A stretch of 64,000 nucleotides of DNA from Bacteroidota bacterium (GCA_026391795.1 JAPLDI010000029.1:1-64000), one strand, 5' to 3'. Counted from the first letter of the stretch, positions 27,893 to 37,176 are shown. Program-made: numbers and translations. The notes: generated by a model not told the origin, from the letters alone.

Positions 27893-28894
27893 TTAGTTGG
27901 CCAGGCTGATCTTCAGTGTATCATTGAAGTAAGTTTCAGACTGGGGAATTGTTTTTTTCAAAAAGTCCCAGTCGAGCGATCCTTCGTTGGGCAGGGTCAG
28001 AAGGTATTTTTTTGATGATTTGTTGGTCAGTGTATATCTCCTCAGCCAGGGATTATATTCCCTGAGGATCCGGTAATTGATCTTCAACTTCAGGGCAAAT
28101 GCCGGAAGGTCATTGATGGTTGAATCAACTGTGATGGTATATGTTGGCAGCGGAGAATAGAAATCACTTTGCCGGAGATAAAAACCATACCGGGTCGGGT
28201 TGTTGTAAACCTGTTTCATGGCGACAATCCGGTAGACATAACGAGCGGTTTCATCCACAAGGGAGAGGTTGTAATAATCCTTGATATGCTGGTTCTCAAT
28301 GGCTTTGCTGACCCCGTCGATCCCGCGGTTGAACGAAGCGGCAACCATCGTCCAGTTCCCGTATTCCCGGTAAGCTGTTCTGAAATACTGGCAGGCAGCC
28401 TCCGTAGCTTTCGCCACGTTGTAACGCTCATCCACCTCTTCGGTTATCTCCAGTCCGAACTTGGGAGCAGTTCCCTTCAGGAACTGCCAGAACCCTTCGG
28501 CCCCGGTCGGAGAAACCGCATTGGTGAGATTGCTTTCAGCCAGTGCGAGAAATTTAAAATCATCGGGGATGTTGTTCTTTTTCAGGATCGGTTCGATCAC
28601 AGGGAACCACCTCCAGGCCCGCTTGAACATCAGGATTGTGGAGGAATGCATAAACGTGTTTGCCAGGATCTCCCGGTCGAGGCTCTCCCTGACGTAAAAT
28701 TTGTCGAGCGGGACTTTTTCCCCTGCAAAATCAATTTTATCCGGCAGTTCGGGAACATAAATCCGGTAGTACCGGCTGAACTGGTTCCGGTAATCCTTCT
28801 GTTGATCCCTGACTTCCTTCACGGCATAAATACAGGTTCCGCAAACAAGGATAACGGCACTGATCAGGATGATATATTTGAGGGTTGATTTCAT
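27893..28894 (-). CDS. Lytic transglycosylase domain protein (MltD/SLT type)
   Basis: Envelope enzyme that cleaves peptidoglycan glycan strands to 1,6-anhydro ends. It has 333 aa, with a membrane anchor or signal (IILISAVILVCGTCIYAV). The SLT fold has the catalytic glutamate at residue 120 in FLALAESNLTNAVSPTGAEG, followed by GFWQFLKGTAPKFGL and MVAASFNRG. The C-terminal 90 residues resemble a degenerate carbohydrate-binding (LysM-like) region, which is inferred only. uvrA follows 23 bases downstream. Upstream lies a 97-base composite repeat rather than a recognisable promoter. Confidence 0.9.
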   Translation of the reverse strand: MKSTLKYIILISAVILVCGTCIYAVKEVRDQQKDYRNQFSRYYRIYVPELPDKIDFAGEKVPLDKFYVRESLDREILANTFMHSSTILMFKRAWRWFPVIEPILKKNNIPDDFKFLALAESNLTNAVSPTGAEGFWQFLKGTAPKFGLEITEEVDERYNVAKATEAACQYFRTAYREYGNWTMVAASFNRGIDGVSKAIENQHIKDYYNLSLVDETARYVYRIVAMKQVYNNPTRYGFYLRQSDFYSPLPTYTITVDSTINDLPAFALKLKINYRILREYNPWLRRYTLTNKSSKKYLLTLPNEGSLDWDFLKKTIPQSETYFNDTLKISLAN

Positions 28895-28931
28895 TTTGAA
28901 CGGGGTTAAAGCAAGAACAGATTTTAATCAG

Positions 28932-29028
28932 ATGCTGGATTCTGGATTCTGGATGCTGCATTTACTTTCACTGTTTCGCTATTTCACAATTTCACTCACC
29001 AGCTCACCAGGTCGCCAACTCATCAGCT
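28932..29028. repeat. Composite of three short-word arrays between rfbC and the transglycosylase gene
   Basis: Four ATGCTGG/ATTCTGG units (28932-28959), four TTTCACTN/TTTCGCTN units (28966-28997) and four CACCAGCT-like units (28997-29028). The last unit contains part of the rfbC stop codon. The words match 1-95, 44922-44953 and 19535-19550 respectively, so this one gap combines three words found separately elsewhere. Confidence 0.9.
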
Positions 29029-29569
29029 AAAATGGGCTCACAAAGTCGCGGAACTTTTCGGCAGTTTTATCTTTTTCTGAAACAAGGGGGTTATTCGTTC
29101 CCCAGTCAATATTCAGATCAGGGTCGTTCCAGGCAATCCCCTTTTCCGATTCCTTGTGGTACAGCTGTGTGCATTTATAAAAGAAAACGGTGTTCTCTTC
29201 CAGTGTCAAAAATCCGTGTGCAAAACCGGCAGGGATCCAGTACATCCATTTGTTGGATTCGGAAAGCCTGATCGATGCCCATTTCCCATAGGTCGGAGAG
29301 GACCTCCTGAGATCAACCGCCACGTCAAGAGCTGCACCTTTCATCACACGTACCAGCTTTCCCTGCGGATGAGGAGGAACCTGGAAATGCAATCCCCGCA
29401 ACACACCTTTTCCCGACTTTGATTCATTGTCCTGCACGAACTTTACATCAATCCCCAGCTGTCTGAATTTTTCTTCGTTGTACGACTCAAAAAAATATCC
29501 CCTGGGATCTTCAAATACATCCGGTTTAATAACCAGGAGCCCGTCAATATGGTTTTTCTCTATCTGCAT
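29027..29569 (-). CDS. rfbC: dTDP-4-dehydrorhamnose 3,5-epimerase
   Basis: Third enzyme of dTDP-L-rhamnose synthesis. It has 180 aa in a cupin fold. The active-site histidine is His61 in RGLHFQVPPHPQGKL, with DLRRSSPTYGKW and IPAGFAHGFLTL after it. The other rhamnose genes (rfbA, rfbB, rfbD) are absent from the window, so this is an isolated copy, downstream of lpdA by 37 bases. The stop codon overlaps a short-word repeat unit. Confidence 0.95.
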   Translation of the reverse strand: MQIEKNHIDGLLVIKPDVFEDPRGYFFESYNEEKFRQLGIDVKFVQDNESKSGKGVLRGLHFQVPPHPQGKLVRVMKGAALDVAVDLRRSSPTYGKWASIRLSESNKWMYWIPAGFAHGFLTLEENTVFFYKCTQLYHKESEKGIAWNDPDLNIDWGTNNPLVSEKDKTAEKFRDFVSPF

Positions 29570-29606
29570 TCTTCGATCATTAATTTACCAGAATTTTCAT
29601 TCGTAA

Positions 29607-30995
29607 TTATAGATTAACGCATTCCCCATACGCCTGTGCAACTGCTTCCATGACGGCTTCCGACATGGTAGGATGGGGATGAACGGCATCGATGATCTCC
29701 CTTCCGGTGGTTTCGAGTTTCCTCGCAACCACAACCTCGGCAATCATTTCGGTCACATTATCTCCGATCATATGAGCGCCCAGCCATTCGCCGTATTTAG
29801 CGTCAAAGATCACCTTGATCATCCCTTCCCGGTTGCCGGCTGCGGTGGCCTTTCCGGAAGCAGTAAATGGAAACTTCCCGACCAGGACTTCATATCCCGC
29901 CTCCCGGGCATCTTTTTCCGACATTCCCACCGACGCTATTTCCGGCTGCGTGTAGGTACAGGCTGGGATGTTTCCGTAATCCATCGGTTCCACCTCCTTC
30001 CCGGCGATCTTTTCCACGCAGATGATGCCTTCGTGCGAAGCTACATGCGCGAGGGCAGGCCCTTTCACGATATCTCCGATGGCGTAATACCCGGGAACAC
30101 TGGTCCGGTAAAATTCATCCACGACAACTTTGTTTTTTTCGGTTTTGATGCCTGTTTCTTCGAGTCCGATCCCGTCAAGGTTTGTTGCAACGCCGACAGC
30201 AGACAGTACAACATCCGCTTCAATCACTTCCGATCCTTTTTTCGTGGTCACCGTTACTTTACAGGTATCGCCTTTGGTATCCACCGATTCAACGGAAGAA
30301 CCGGTCATGATCTTCATCCCGGCTTTTTTGAAGGAACGTTCCAGGGTCTTGGAGATATCCTCGTCTTCCAGAGGAACCACATTTGGAAGCACTTCGATGA
30401 GGGTTACCTTTGTCCCCAGGGAATGGTAGAAAAAGGCGAACTCTGACCCGATGGCTCCTGAACCCACCACCACCATTGATTTTGGCTGAACAGGCAGCGT
30501 CATGGCTTCCCGGTACCCGATGATCTTTTTCCCGTCCTGCTTTAGGTTGGGAAGCTCTCTTGACCGTGCACCGGTGGCAAGGATGATATGGTTTGCAGTA
30601 TGTTTTGTGGTTTTCCCCTCAGAATCGGTTACTTCAACGGTTTTTCCCGGAAGCACTTTCCCGGTTCCCTGGAGATGATCAATTTTATTCTTTTTGAACA
30701 GGAACTGGACCCCTTTGCTCATCTGGTCGGCCACAGCCCTGCTGCGTTTCACGATGGTTCCAAAATCGGGTTTTGCCTCTCCTGCAGTGATCCCATACTC
30801 TGCAGCATGATGGACATAGTGGAAAACCTGTGCGCTCTTCAGCAATGCTTTCGTCGGGATGCAGCCCCAGTTCAGGCAGATGCCACCGAGTTCGGCCCGT
30901 TCAACAACACCTACCTTCAAACCCAGCTGTGAAGCCCTGATCGCGGCAACATACCCGCCCGGGCCGCTGCCAATAATTATGATATCGTAATTCAT
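29607..30995 (-). CDS. lpdA: Dihydrolipoyl dehydrogenase
   Basis: FAD flavoenzyme (E3) that reoxidises dihydrolipoamide for 2-oxoacid dehydrogenases or the glycine cleavage system. I start at the ATG at 30995 (MNYDIIIIGSGPGGYVAAI), giving 462 aa; a longer frame adds an implausible N-terminus. The redox pair is Cys40 and Cys45 in GGICLNWGCIPTKAL. The NAD site is VVGSGAIGSEF, and the C-terminal catalytic His is in HPHPTMSEAV. No E1/E2 genes are adjacent. The gcvP 17 kb away could be a client. Confidence 0.96.
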   Translation of the reverse strand: MNYDIIIIGSGPGGYVAAIRASQLGLKVGVVERAELGGICLNWGCIPTKALLKSAQVFHYVHHAAEYGITAGEAKPDFGTIVKRSRAVADQMSKGVQFLFKKNKIDHLQGTGKVLPGKTVEVTDSEGKTTKHTANHIILATGARSRELPNLKQDGKKIIGYREAMTLPVQPKSMVVVGSGAIGSEFAFFYHSLGTKVTLIEVLPNVVPLEDEDISKTLERSFKKAGMKIMTGSSVESVDTKGDTCKVTVTTKKGSEVIEADVVLSAVGVATNLDGIGLEETGIKTEKNKVVVDEFYRTSVPGYYAIGDIVKGPALAHVASHEGIICVEKIAGKEVEPMDYGNIPACTYTQPEIASVGMSEKDAREAGYEVLVGKFPFTASGKATAAGNREGMIKVIFDAKYGEWLGAHMIGDNVTEMIAEVVVARKLETTGREIIDAVHPHPTMSEAVMEAVAQAYGECVNL

Positions 30996-31215
30996 TTTTT
31001 TGCGATTTTTTGAATCCGCGAAGTTAGGAATATTTCGTCTTTCGGACAAGTATTGCCAGTGATAATAATGGAGACAATCCTGCGGATCATCCTGCTGAAA
31101 AACAAAAAAATTCGAATAAATGGAATTTGGATTGAAAATAATATATTTTTATATTTACAATCTCTATATTTTCTAAGCGGCACCTGTAATTATTAACCTC
31201 TAATTGTTTTTAATT

Positions 31216-31953
31216 ATGAAAGGAAGATATTTGTTTGTCAGGCTTTTCCTGATAGCTTTCGGGATTGCCCTGTTCTCCTTGTTGAATCAGGGATGTAAAA
31301 AATCATCCGATACTTCAACGGGGGGAATAACACCGCCACCTGCCGGGATGGTGCAGGATGTAGACGGGAATAACTATCATACGGTTACGATTGGAACCCA
31401 AACCTGGCTCGTTGAAAACCTGAAGGTAACCCACTACAGGAACGGGGATGCCATTGTTGCCGGGACATCTGTGAATAAAGGGAACGCAGGTATTGGCCAG
31501 GGTGCATTCTGGAATTACGGCAACAAGGATAGCCTGGGTAAAATCTATGGACGTCTTTATAACTATTATGCACTGATCGATTCCCGGTTCCTTGCACCCC
31601 TGGGTTGGCGGGTAGCTTCCAACTCCGACTGGAATGTCCTTGCTAATTTTCTCGGTGCTGATAGTATTGCTGGCGGTAAGCTCAAGGAATCAGGGACTTT
31701 GCATTGGGCCAATCCAAATATTGGCGCTACCAATTCGAGTGGCTTTACAGCTCTGCCGGGTGGCAACTATAATTCTGTAACCCACTTTTTTTCATTCCTG
31801 GGGTATGGAACTTCATTGTGGACAAGTACGGAAATTGATGCTAATGAGGCATATGCATGCTCCATTTTCAACAACTCTGCCACTTTTAACCATGGCATTG
31901 GTATGAATGTTCCAAAATTTGGTGGATTGTCGGTACGATGTGTCAAGGAATAA
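31216..31953 (+). CDS. FISUMP-domain lipoprotein
   Basis: A 245-aa surface lipoprotein. The signal ends at Cys27 in LLNQGCKKSSD, an acceptable lipobox. The rest is a Fibrobacter succinogenes major paralogous domain (TIGR02145): DVDGNNYHTVTIGTQTWLVE, then GRLYNYYA, GWRVASNSDW and a C-terminal GLSVRCVKE. Function is unknown; the domain is frequent in surface proteins of Bacteroidota and Fibrobacterota. I use the ATG at 31216 instead of the TTG at 31204 because it gives a normal signal peptide. It stands alone between divergent lpdA and the SDR gene. Confidence 0.9.
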   Translation: MKGRYLFVRLFLIAFGIALFSLLNQGCKKSSDTSTGGITPPPAGMVQDVDGNNYHTVTIGTQTWLVENLKVTHYRNGDAIVAGTSVNKGNAGIGQGAFWNYGNKDSLGKIYGRLYNYYALIDSRFLAPLGWRVASNSDWNVLANFLGADSIAGGKLKESGTLHWANPNIGATNSSGFTALPGGNYNSVTHFFSFLGYGTSLWTSTEIDANEAYACSIFNNSATFNHGIGMNVPKFGGLSVRCVKE

Positions 31954-32065
31954 AGGTAAGAAACATTCTGACCGGGAATTGTTGGGTTCATAAAGTTGAA
32001 TACCTGAGAAGTCACATCACAAAAAGCAGGATATGATCTGACTTTGTCCTTCCAAATAATATAAA

Positions 32066-32824
32066 ATGAACTTTAAAGATAAAGTCGTTCTTATCACAGG
32101 CGGTTCACGCGGTATCGGCAAGGCCACTGCGGTCGCTTTCGCAAAGCATGGAGCATCCGTTGCGATAACATACAGCATCGATGATAAGGCTGCTCAGGAT
32201 GCACTTTCTTCCCTGACGGGGAATTCACATTTTATGATAAAAGCCGATGTGCGGTTTGCACAGGAAAGTAAAGCCGCCGTCACCCTGGTCATTGAAAAAT
32301 ACGGGCGTCTCGATATCCTGGTCAACAATGCCGGGGTATATATTCCACATCCCATTGATGAATCGGGTTTTGATGAATGGGAAGAGGCCTGGGAGAAGAC
32401 CATGGCCGTAAACCTTTTTGGTCCTGCACACATGACCTATTTTACCGTCAGGGAGATGATCCGGCTTGGCGGGGGAAGGATCGTCAATGTTACTTCCCGC
32501 GGAGCCTTTCGTGGCGAACCCGATCACCCCGCCTATGGTGCCAGCAAGGCAGCCCTGAATTCCTTCAGCCAGTCGATGGCAAAAGCACTCGGGAAATACC
32601 ATATCTATGTCACCGCACTTGCCCCCGGTTACGTTGAGACAGAGATGACCACCGAACTGCTGGATGGACAATCCGGCATCGACATCCGCCTCCAAAGTCC
32701 ATTGAACCGGGCCGCAAAACCAGAAGAAATCGCCTATGCAATCCTGATGCTTGCTTCCGAAGGAAGTGAATATATGACCGGAGCCATTCTGGATATGAAT
32801 GGGGCATCCTATCTCAGAACCTGA
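32066..32824 (+). CDS. SDR family oxidoreductase
   Basis: A 252-aa classical short-chain dehydrogenase. The cofactor loop is TGGSRGIG (residues 11-18), NNAG is at 87-90, and the catalytic triad is Ser144, Tyr157 and Lys161 in YGASK. It resembles 3-oxoacyl-ACP reductase-type enzymes but the substrate cannot be read from the sequence. It precedes the amino-acid PLP enzyme cluster on the same strand, with a 152-base gap containing a repeat and a promoter. Membership in that pathway is therefore doubtful. Confidence 0.9.
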   Translation: MNFKDKVVLITGGSRGIGKATAVAFAKHGASVAITYSIDDKAAQDALSSLTGNSHFMIKADVRFAQESKAAVTLVIEKYGRLDILVNNAGVYIPHPIDESGFDEWEEAWEKTMAVNLFGPAHMTYFTVREMIRLGGGRIVNVTSRGAFRGEPDHPAYGASKAALNSFSQSMAKALGKYHIYVTALAPGYVETEMTTELLDGQSGIDIRLQSPLNRAAKPEEIAYAILMLASEGSEYMTGAILDMNGASYLRT

Positions 32825-32846
32825 TCACCTGCTGTAAGGCTTTTAG

Positions 32847-32867
32847 TGACGCGTTACGCGTTACGAA
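32847..32867. repeat. 7-bp array (TGACGCG/TTACGCG), 3 copies
   Basis: Three 7-bp units lie 22 bases after the SDR stop. They match the array after ppk1 (4029-4049) in the same orientation relative to the preceding gene. Confidence 0.83.
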
Positions 32868-32908
32868 TTTTTCCTTCCCTGTTTTTTTTATTTGAAAATA
32901 ATTCCTGC

Positions 32909-32971
32909 TACATTTGTTACTTGTCAGCATAACTACGAAAGTTAACCATAAACCCAATAAAAACCAGGAGG
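32909..32971 (+). promoter_or_regulatory. Putative promoter and strong Shine-Dalgarno site before the first PLP gene
   Basis: TACATTTG at 32909-32916 matches the -7 consensus. TTTG at 32891-32894 is upstream but only 14 bases away. The leader ends with a perfect AGGAGG at 32966-32971, 5 bases before the ATG at 32977. Full Shine-Dalgarno motifs are rare in Bacteroidota, and this is the only clear one I found in the window. It decides the start. Confidence 0.55.
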
Positions 32972-32976
32972 TTCTT

Positions 32977-34212
32977 ATGCCGAAAACAGGATTCAACACC
33001 AAGGCTATCCATGCCGGGAATACAGGCTTTCAGCCTGATTCAATGTCAACCCCGATCTACCAGTCAGTCGCTTATCCATACCTGGATGCCAAAGAAGCTG
33101 CCGCCATCTTCTCCGGCGAGAAGCCAGGATACACCTATGGGAGATGGGACAACCCGACGGTGGAGGTTTTTGAGAAACGGATGGCTGCCCTGGAAAATAC
33201 CGATGGTGCCATAGCCGCTGCATCCGGCATGTCGGCAATTTTTCTACTGACACACCACCTGGTTGGTGCAGGGGATGATGTGGTCTCCTCAAACCGTGTA
33301 TATGGCGGCACCTTCGGGCTGTTCAATACAGGTTTGCCCCGCATGGGTGCGACGGTCACCTGGGTCACTAACCCCGATTCCATTGATGCCTGGGCTGCAG
33401 CCATTACCCCTAAGACGAAATTCCTGTTCGTGGAATCGCCCAGTAACCCGGCCTTGTTCATTGCCGATATCCCCGCCCTGGCAGCACTGGCAAAGTCGAA
33501 AAAGATCCCGCTGGTTGTGGACAATACGATTGCCACTCCGGCCCTGCAACAGCCCATTCTTCTTGGTGCCGATATCGTGGTTCATTCCACCACGAAATAT
33601 ATCTGCGGTAACGCAACTGCCCTGGGGGGCATCGTATGCGGTCCGCAGGAACTGATAAACGGGATCCGGCAGAACGGCATCCGCTACCTGGGCCCGGCCA
33701 TGGCCCCGTTCAATGCATGGCTCAACCTGAACGGACTTGAAACCCTTGCCCTCCGCATGGACCGCCATTGCCATAACGCCATGGTGATTGCTTCCTTCCT
33801 GGAGAAACATCCGAAGGTAAACTTTGTGAATTACCCGGGGCTCGAATCAAATCCCTATCATCACCTGATAAAACCCCAGATGAAAGGATGCAGCTCATTG
33901 ATGTCGTTCGAATTGAAAGGTGCCTACGAAGATGCTACACGGTTTATCGATGCTCTCATGATCATCACCCACGCTACACACCTGGGAACGGCCAAGTCCA
34001 TCGTCACTCACCCGGCGTCGACCACACATTCTGTGTTGGGAGAGGCAGAAATGCGTAAGGCAGGGATCTCTCCTTCACTAATCCGTTTTTCCATCGGGAT
34101 CGAGGATGAAACCGACCTGATCAACGATCTGTCGCAGGCGTTTGACGCCCTGGATAAAAAAGTGAAAGTCAAGGGCGACGGACCTGCAACCAGCTATCCT
34201 CAGGCTTATTGA
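32977..34212 (+). CDS. Cys/Met-metabolism PLP enzyme (O-acetylhomoserine sulfhydrylase / methionine gamma-lyase type)
   Basis: A 411-aa fold-type I PLP enzyme of trans-sulfuration. The N-terminus GFNTKAIHAGNTGFQPDSM is family-typical. Tyr54 and Arg56 in YTYGRWDNPT hold the cofactor phosphate, and Lys207 in VVHSTTKYICG binds PLP. Gamma-replacement (homocysteine formation from an activated homoserine and sulfide) and gamma-elimination (methionine breakdown) enzymes share these features, so I cannot choose. The start is fixed by the AGGAGG site. It is the first of five same-strand genes (PLP enzyme, PLP enzyme, thrC, thrH, PLP enzyme) for sulfur amino acid and threonine metabolism. Confidence 0.9.
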   Translation: MPKTGFNTKAIHAGNTGFQPDSMSTPIYQSVAYPYLDAKEAAAIFSGEKPGYTYGRWDNPTVEVFEKRMAALENTDGAIAAASGMSAIFLLTHHLVGAGDDVVSSNRVYGGTFGLFNTGLPRMGATVTWVTNPDSIDAWAAAITPKTKFLFVESPSNPALFIADIPALAALAKSKKIPLVVDNTIATPALQQPILLGADIVVHSTTKYICGNATALGGIVCGPQELINGIRQNGIRYLGPAMAPFNAWLNLNGLETLALRMDRHCHNAMVIASFLEKHPKVNFVNYPGLESNPYHHLIKPQMKGCSSLMSFELKGAYEDATRFIDALMIITHATHLGTAKSIVTHPASTTHSVLGEAEMRKAGISPSLIRFSIGIEDETDLINDLSQAFDALDKKVKVKGDGPATSYPQAY

Positions 34213-34239
34213 CAAGAGACCACTTCATTTCTGATCGCC

Positions 34240-35712
34240 ATGATAAAACAGGAAACAAACCGTTACCTCGAAGCAGCTGCCCGCGCAAACCAATGGCACA
34301 CAGAATACCGGAATAAAATGCGTTCCTGCCGCTTTGATACCATCGCGGTTCATGGAATTTATTCCATGCAGGAAGCCCTGGATTTCAACCAGGGGTCCAT
34401 CATCGAACCCATCTACCTGTCGACCTCCCAGGGGTACCGCGATGCCGATGAGATGGAGCTGGCCCTCGGCTACAAGATCCCGACCTGGTGCTACTCGCGT
34501 ATTGCCAACCCGAGCATCTATTACCTTGAAGGTGTTCTGTCACTCCTGGAAGGATATGGAGGCGATTTTGAAACCTCCTGTATTGTAACCTCCTCCGGCA
34601 TGGCAGCCATACAAAGCGCCATCGATCCTTTCCTTGTGACCCTGCCGGGACAACCTCCAAAGCCAATGAATTTTGTCGCTTCGGCGCAAGTCTATGGAGG
34701 AACTTATCAGCAGTTCAGCATGCGCAAAGAACAGGACCGTTCCATAGAATGGAGAAAGGTGATCCATACCACCGACCTTCAGGAATGGGAAAGCCTGATC
34801 GATGAAAATACACGGTTCCTCTACGGCGAACTGCCCAGCAATCCTTGCCTCCGCTTTTTTGATATCCGGGCAGTAGCCGACCTTGCACATAAATACAACC
34901 TTCCGCTGATCATCGACTCAACTGTGGCGACTCCGGCGCTGATGAGGCCCCTGCTTCACGGTGCCGATATTGTGGTTCAGTCGGTGACAAAATCACTTTT
35001 CTCAAGCGGTTTCGGGATCTGCGGAGCAGTTATTGCAAGGAAAGAGATTACCTGCAACATCGATAATCCTGAAATGAAATCCGATTTTGCCCAGTACCTC
35101 AAACTGTGGCCCAACCGCGATAACGGCCCCAATATTTCGCCGATGAATGCGATCCTTGCCCTGAACGACATCCGCACACTGCGGTCAAGAATGGACCTCT
35201 TCAGCCGGTCGTCCGCAACGGTTGCCGGTTTCCTGGAGAAACATCCTCAAGTGGATTGTGTGGATTACCTTGGACTTGCGTCTCATGATCTGCATAACCT
35301 CTCCAGCCGGTATATGTTTTTGGTGGATTCTGAATTTGATGAGCAATTTGCGAAGAAGGTAAACCGGTACGGCCATCTGATGTCGTTCCGGATCAAAGGA
35401 GATGCAAAGAAAACCAGGGAAGTCTTTGATTCATTGACGATGATCTGGAGAGCTACCGACCTCGGAAGGATCAAAACGGTGGCCACCATTCCTGCTATTT
35501 CGACACATTCACAGCAGGGAGAGGAGGGACGGAAACTGGCCGGGATCCCCGATAACCTGATCCGGCTCTGCATCGGGGGCGAACATCCCGATGATATCAT
35601 CAAAGACCTTGACCAGGCACTGTCGGTGCCCGGTGGTAAAAAAACAAGTGTCACGTTTCCTGAGTTTTCGGCCGGAGGAGCTTCATCAGGCCGGATTAAC
35701 CAAGAAGAATAA
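34240..35712 (+). CDS. Second Cys/Met-metabolism PLP-dependent enzyme (long form)
   Basis: A 490-aa member of the same fold, about 80 residues longer than its neighbour. The N-terminal 30 residues are extra, followed by FDTIAVHGIYSMQEALDF. The phosphate-binding Tyr/Arg pair is in WCYSRIANPS (about 85-87), Asp226 in LIIDSTVATPAL contacts the pyridine, and Lys251 in QSVTKSLFSSGFG binds PLP. The substrate is not recognisable. It lies 27 bases after the first PLP gene and 4 bases before thrC, so the three genes are almost certainly one transcript. Confidence 0.85.
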   Translation: MIKQETNRYLEAAARANQWHTEYRNKMRSCRFDTIAVHGIYSMQEALDFNQGSIIEPIYLSTSQGYRDADEMELALGYKIPTWCYSRIANPSIYYLEGVLSLLEGYGGDFETSCIVTSSGMAAIQSAIDPFLVTLPGQPPKPMNFVASAQVYGGTYQQFSMRKEQDRSIEWRKVIHTTDLQEWESLIDENTRFLYGELPSNPCLRFFDIRAVADLAHKYNLPLIIDSTVATPALMRPLLHGADIVVQSVTKSLFSSGFGICGAVIARKEITCNIDNPEMKSDFAQYLKLWPNRDNGPNISPMNAILALNDIRTLRSRMDLFSRSSATVAGFLEKHPQVDCVDYLGLASHDLHNLSSRYMFLVDSEFDEQFAKKVNRYGHLMSFRIKGDAKKTREVFDSLTMIWRATDLGRIKTVATIPAISTHSQQGEEGRKLAGIPDNLIRLCIGGEHPDDIIKDLDQALSVPGGKKTSVTFPEFSAGGASSGRINQEE

Positions 35713-35716
35713 CAGT

Positions 35717-37084
35717 ATGCCTGCACCGATCTTATTTTATTCAACCAACCGGAAGGCAACACCGGTGCCATTTTCACAGGCACTTCTGAAAGGGATTGCC
35801 CCCGATGGCGGATTGTTTATGCCTGAACGGATTCCATGCATAGAAACTGCCACCCTGGAAAAATATGCCGAACTTCCGTATCCTGAAATTGCATTTGATA
35901 TCAGCCGGAGGTTTCTTCAGGGCCAGATTCCGGATACCGAACTGATGAGGATTGTCAGGGATTCCTACAACTATCCCGTGCCTCTTGAAAATGTGACAGG
36001 ACGGAAATTCGTTATGCGGCTTGACCAGGGCCCCACTGCTTCCTTCAAGGATTTTGCCGCCCGTATGATGGGCAGGCTGATGCAGTATTACCTGCATCTT
36101 GAAAACCGGAAACTGCTGATCCTGACAGCCACCTCGGGGGATACAGGCAGTGCTGTTGCAAACGCATTTTATGGCCTGAATAACGTACAAACTGTCATCC
36201 TCTTTCCCGAGGCGGAGGTTACCGACCGTCAGCGGAAACAGATGACCACACTGGGGAAAAATGTGCACGTTCTGGCACTGGATGCTAAATTTGATGACTG
36301 TCAGGCACTGGTGAAAAGGGCGTTTGCCGACCCTTCGCTCGATTCACTTTCTCTCTCTTCTGCCAACTCCATCAACATCGGGCGCCTGATCCCGCAGATC
36401 GTCTATTATTTTTATGCATACAGCAGGCTGTCCGTTTCCACCGGGGAACCAATCATTTTTTCTGTGCCTTCGGGGAATTTCGGCGATATGATGGGAGGGG
36501 TGCTGGCCATGAAAATGGGACTTCCGGTCAAAAAATTTATCATCGCAACGAACGAAAATGATGAATTTCCGAAGTACCTGGCCTCGGGCATGTATGATAA
36601 GATTGAACCTTCCAGGAATTGCATTTCCAGCGCCATGAACGTGGGCCATCCCAGCAACCTGGCGCGGCTGGTTGATCTTTACGGAGGGTTTATGGATGAG
36701 AAAGGGAACATCGCGGAACCGGCCGAAATGCGGTCGATGCGGAAAGAGATCTGGTCTGCCAGCATCACGGATGAACAGACCAGGGAAACCATAAGAAACA
36801 CCTATGATGAATATGGTGTCCTGCTCGAACCTCATGGTGCCGTGGGGTGGGCAGGACTTATGAAATACCTCGAAGAGGATCCCTCCATCAACGCTGATCA
36901 GTTATGTGTGTCGCTGGAGACCGCCCATCCGGCAAAATTTCCCCAGGAGATCCTGAATATCCTCAATGTCGATCCGGAATTGCCGGAGAGCCTGAAAGGA
37001 CTCGAGGGAAAAGCGGAACAATTCGAAGAGATACCCAACGATTTTGAAGATTTCAAAAATTATCTGATTGAAAATTTTAAATAA
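35717..37084 (+). CDS. thrC: Threonine synthase
   Basis: PLP enzyme that converts O-phosphohomoserine to threonine and phosphate. It has 455 aa from the ATG at 35717 (MPAPILFYSTNRKATPVPFS), 4 bases after the preceding stop; the open frame extends further upstream but overlaps that gene. The PLP lysine is Lys111 in GPTASFKDFAARMMGR, and TATSGDTGSAVANAF is the phosphate-binding loop. The substrate can be supplied by ThrH, encoded next. No homoserine kinase (thrB) is present in the window. Confidence 0.96.
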   Translation: MPAPILFYSTNRKATPVPFSQALLKGIAPDGGLFMPERIPCIETATLEKYAELPYPEIAFDISRRFLQGQIPDTELMRIVRDSYNYPVPLENVTGRKFVMRLDQGPTASFKDFAARMMGRLMQYYLHLENRKLLILTATSGDTGSAVANAFYGLNNVQTVILFPEAEVTDRQRKQMTTLGKNVHVLALDAKFDDCQALVKRAFADPSLDSLSLSSANSINIGRLIPQIVYYFYAYSRLSVSTGEPIIFSVPSGNFGDMMGGVLAMKMGLPVKKFIIATNENDEFPKYLASGMYDKIEPSRNCISSAMNVGHPSNLARLVDLYGGFMDEKGNIAEPAEMRSMRKEIWSASITDEQTRETIRNTYDEYGVLLEPHGAVGWAGLMKYLEEDPSINADQLCVSLETAHPAKFPQEILNILNVDPELPESLKGLEGKAEQFEEIPNDFEDFKNYLIENFK

Positions 37085-37176
37085 GAGTTACGGTTTCAGA
37101 TTTTTAATTTTCGATTAACGAATAAAATTAATTTTTCATTTTTACAACCTAATGCCTAAACCCCAATACCCACCCT

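Noticed and set aside
30992-31183. Small minus-strand frame before lpdA
   Set aside because: AT-rich upstream region, no domain, and it overlaps the lpdA start by a few bases without a plausible role.
32868-32976. Possible SAM or other riboswitch in the leader of the PLP gene cluster
   Set aside because: The leader after the likely start of transcription is only about 55 bases and shows no multi-helix structure.
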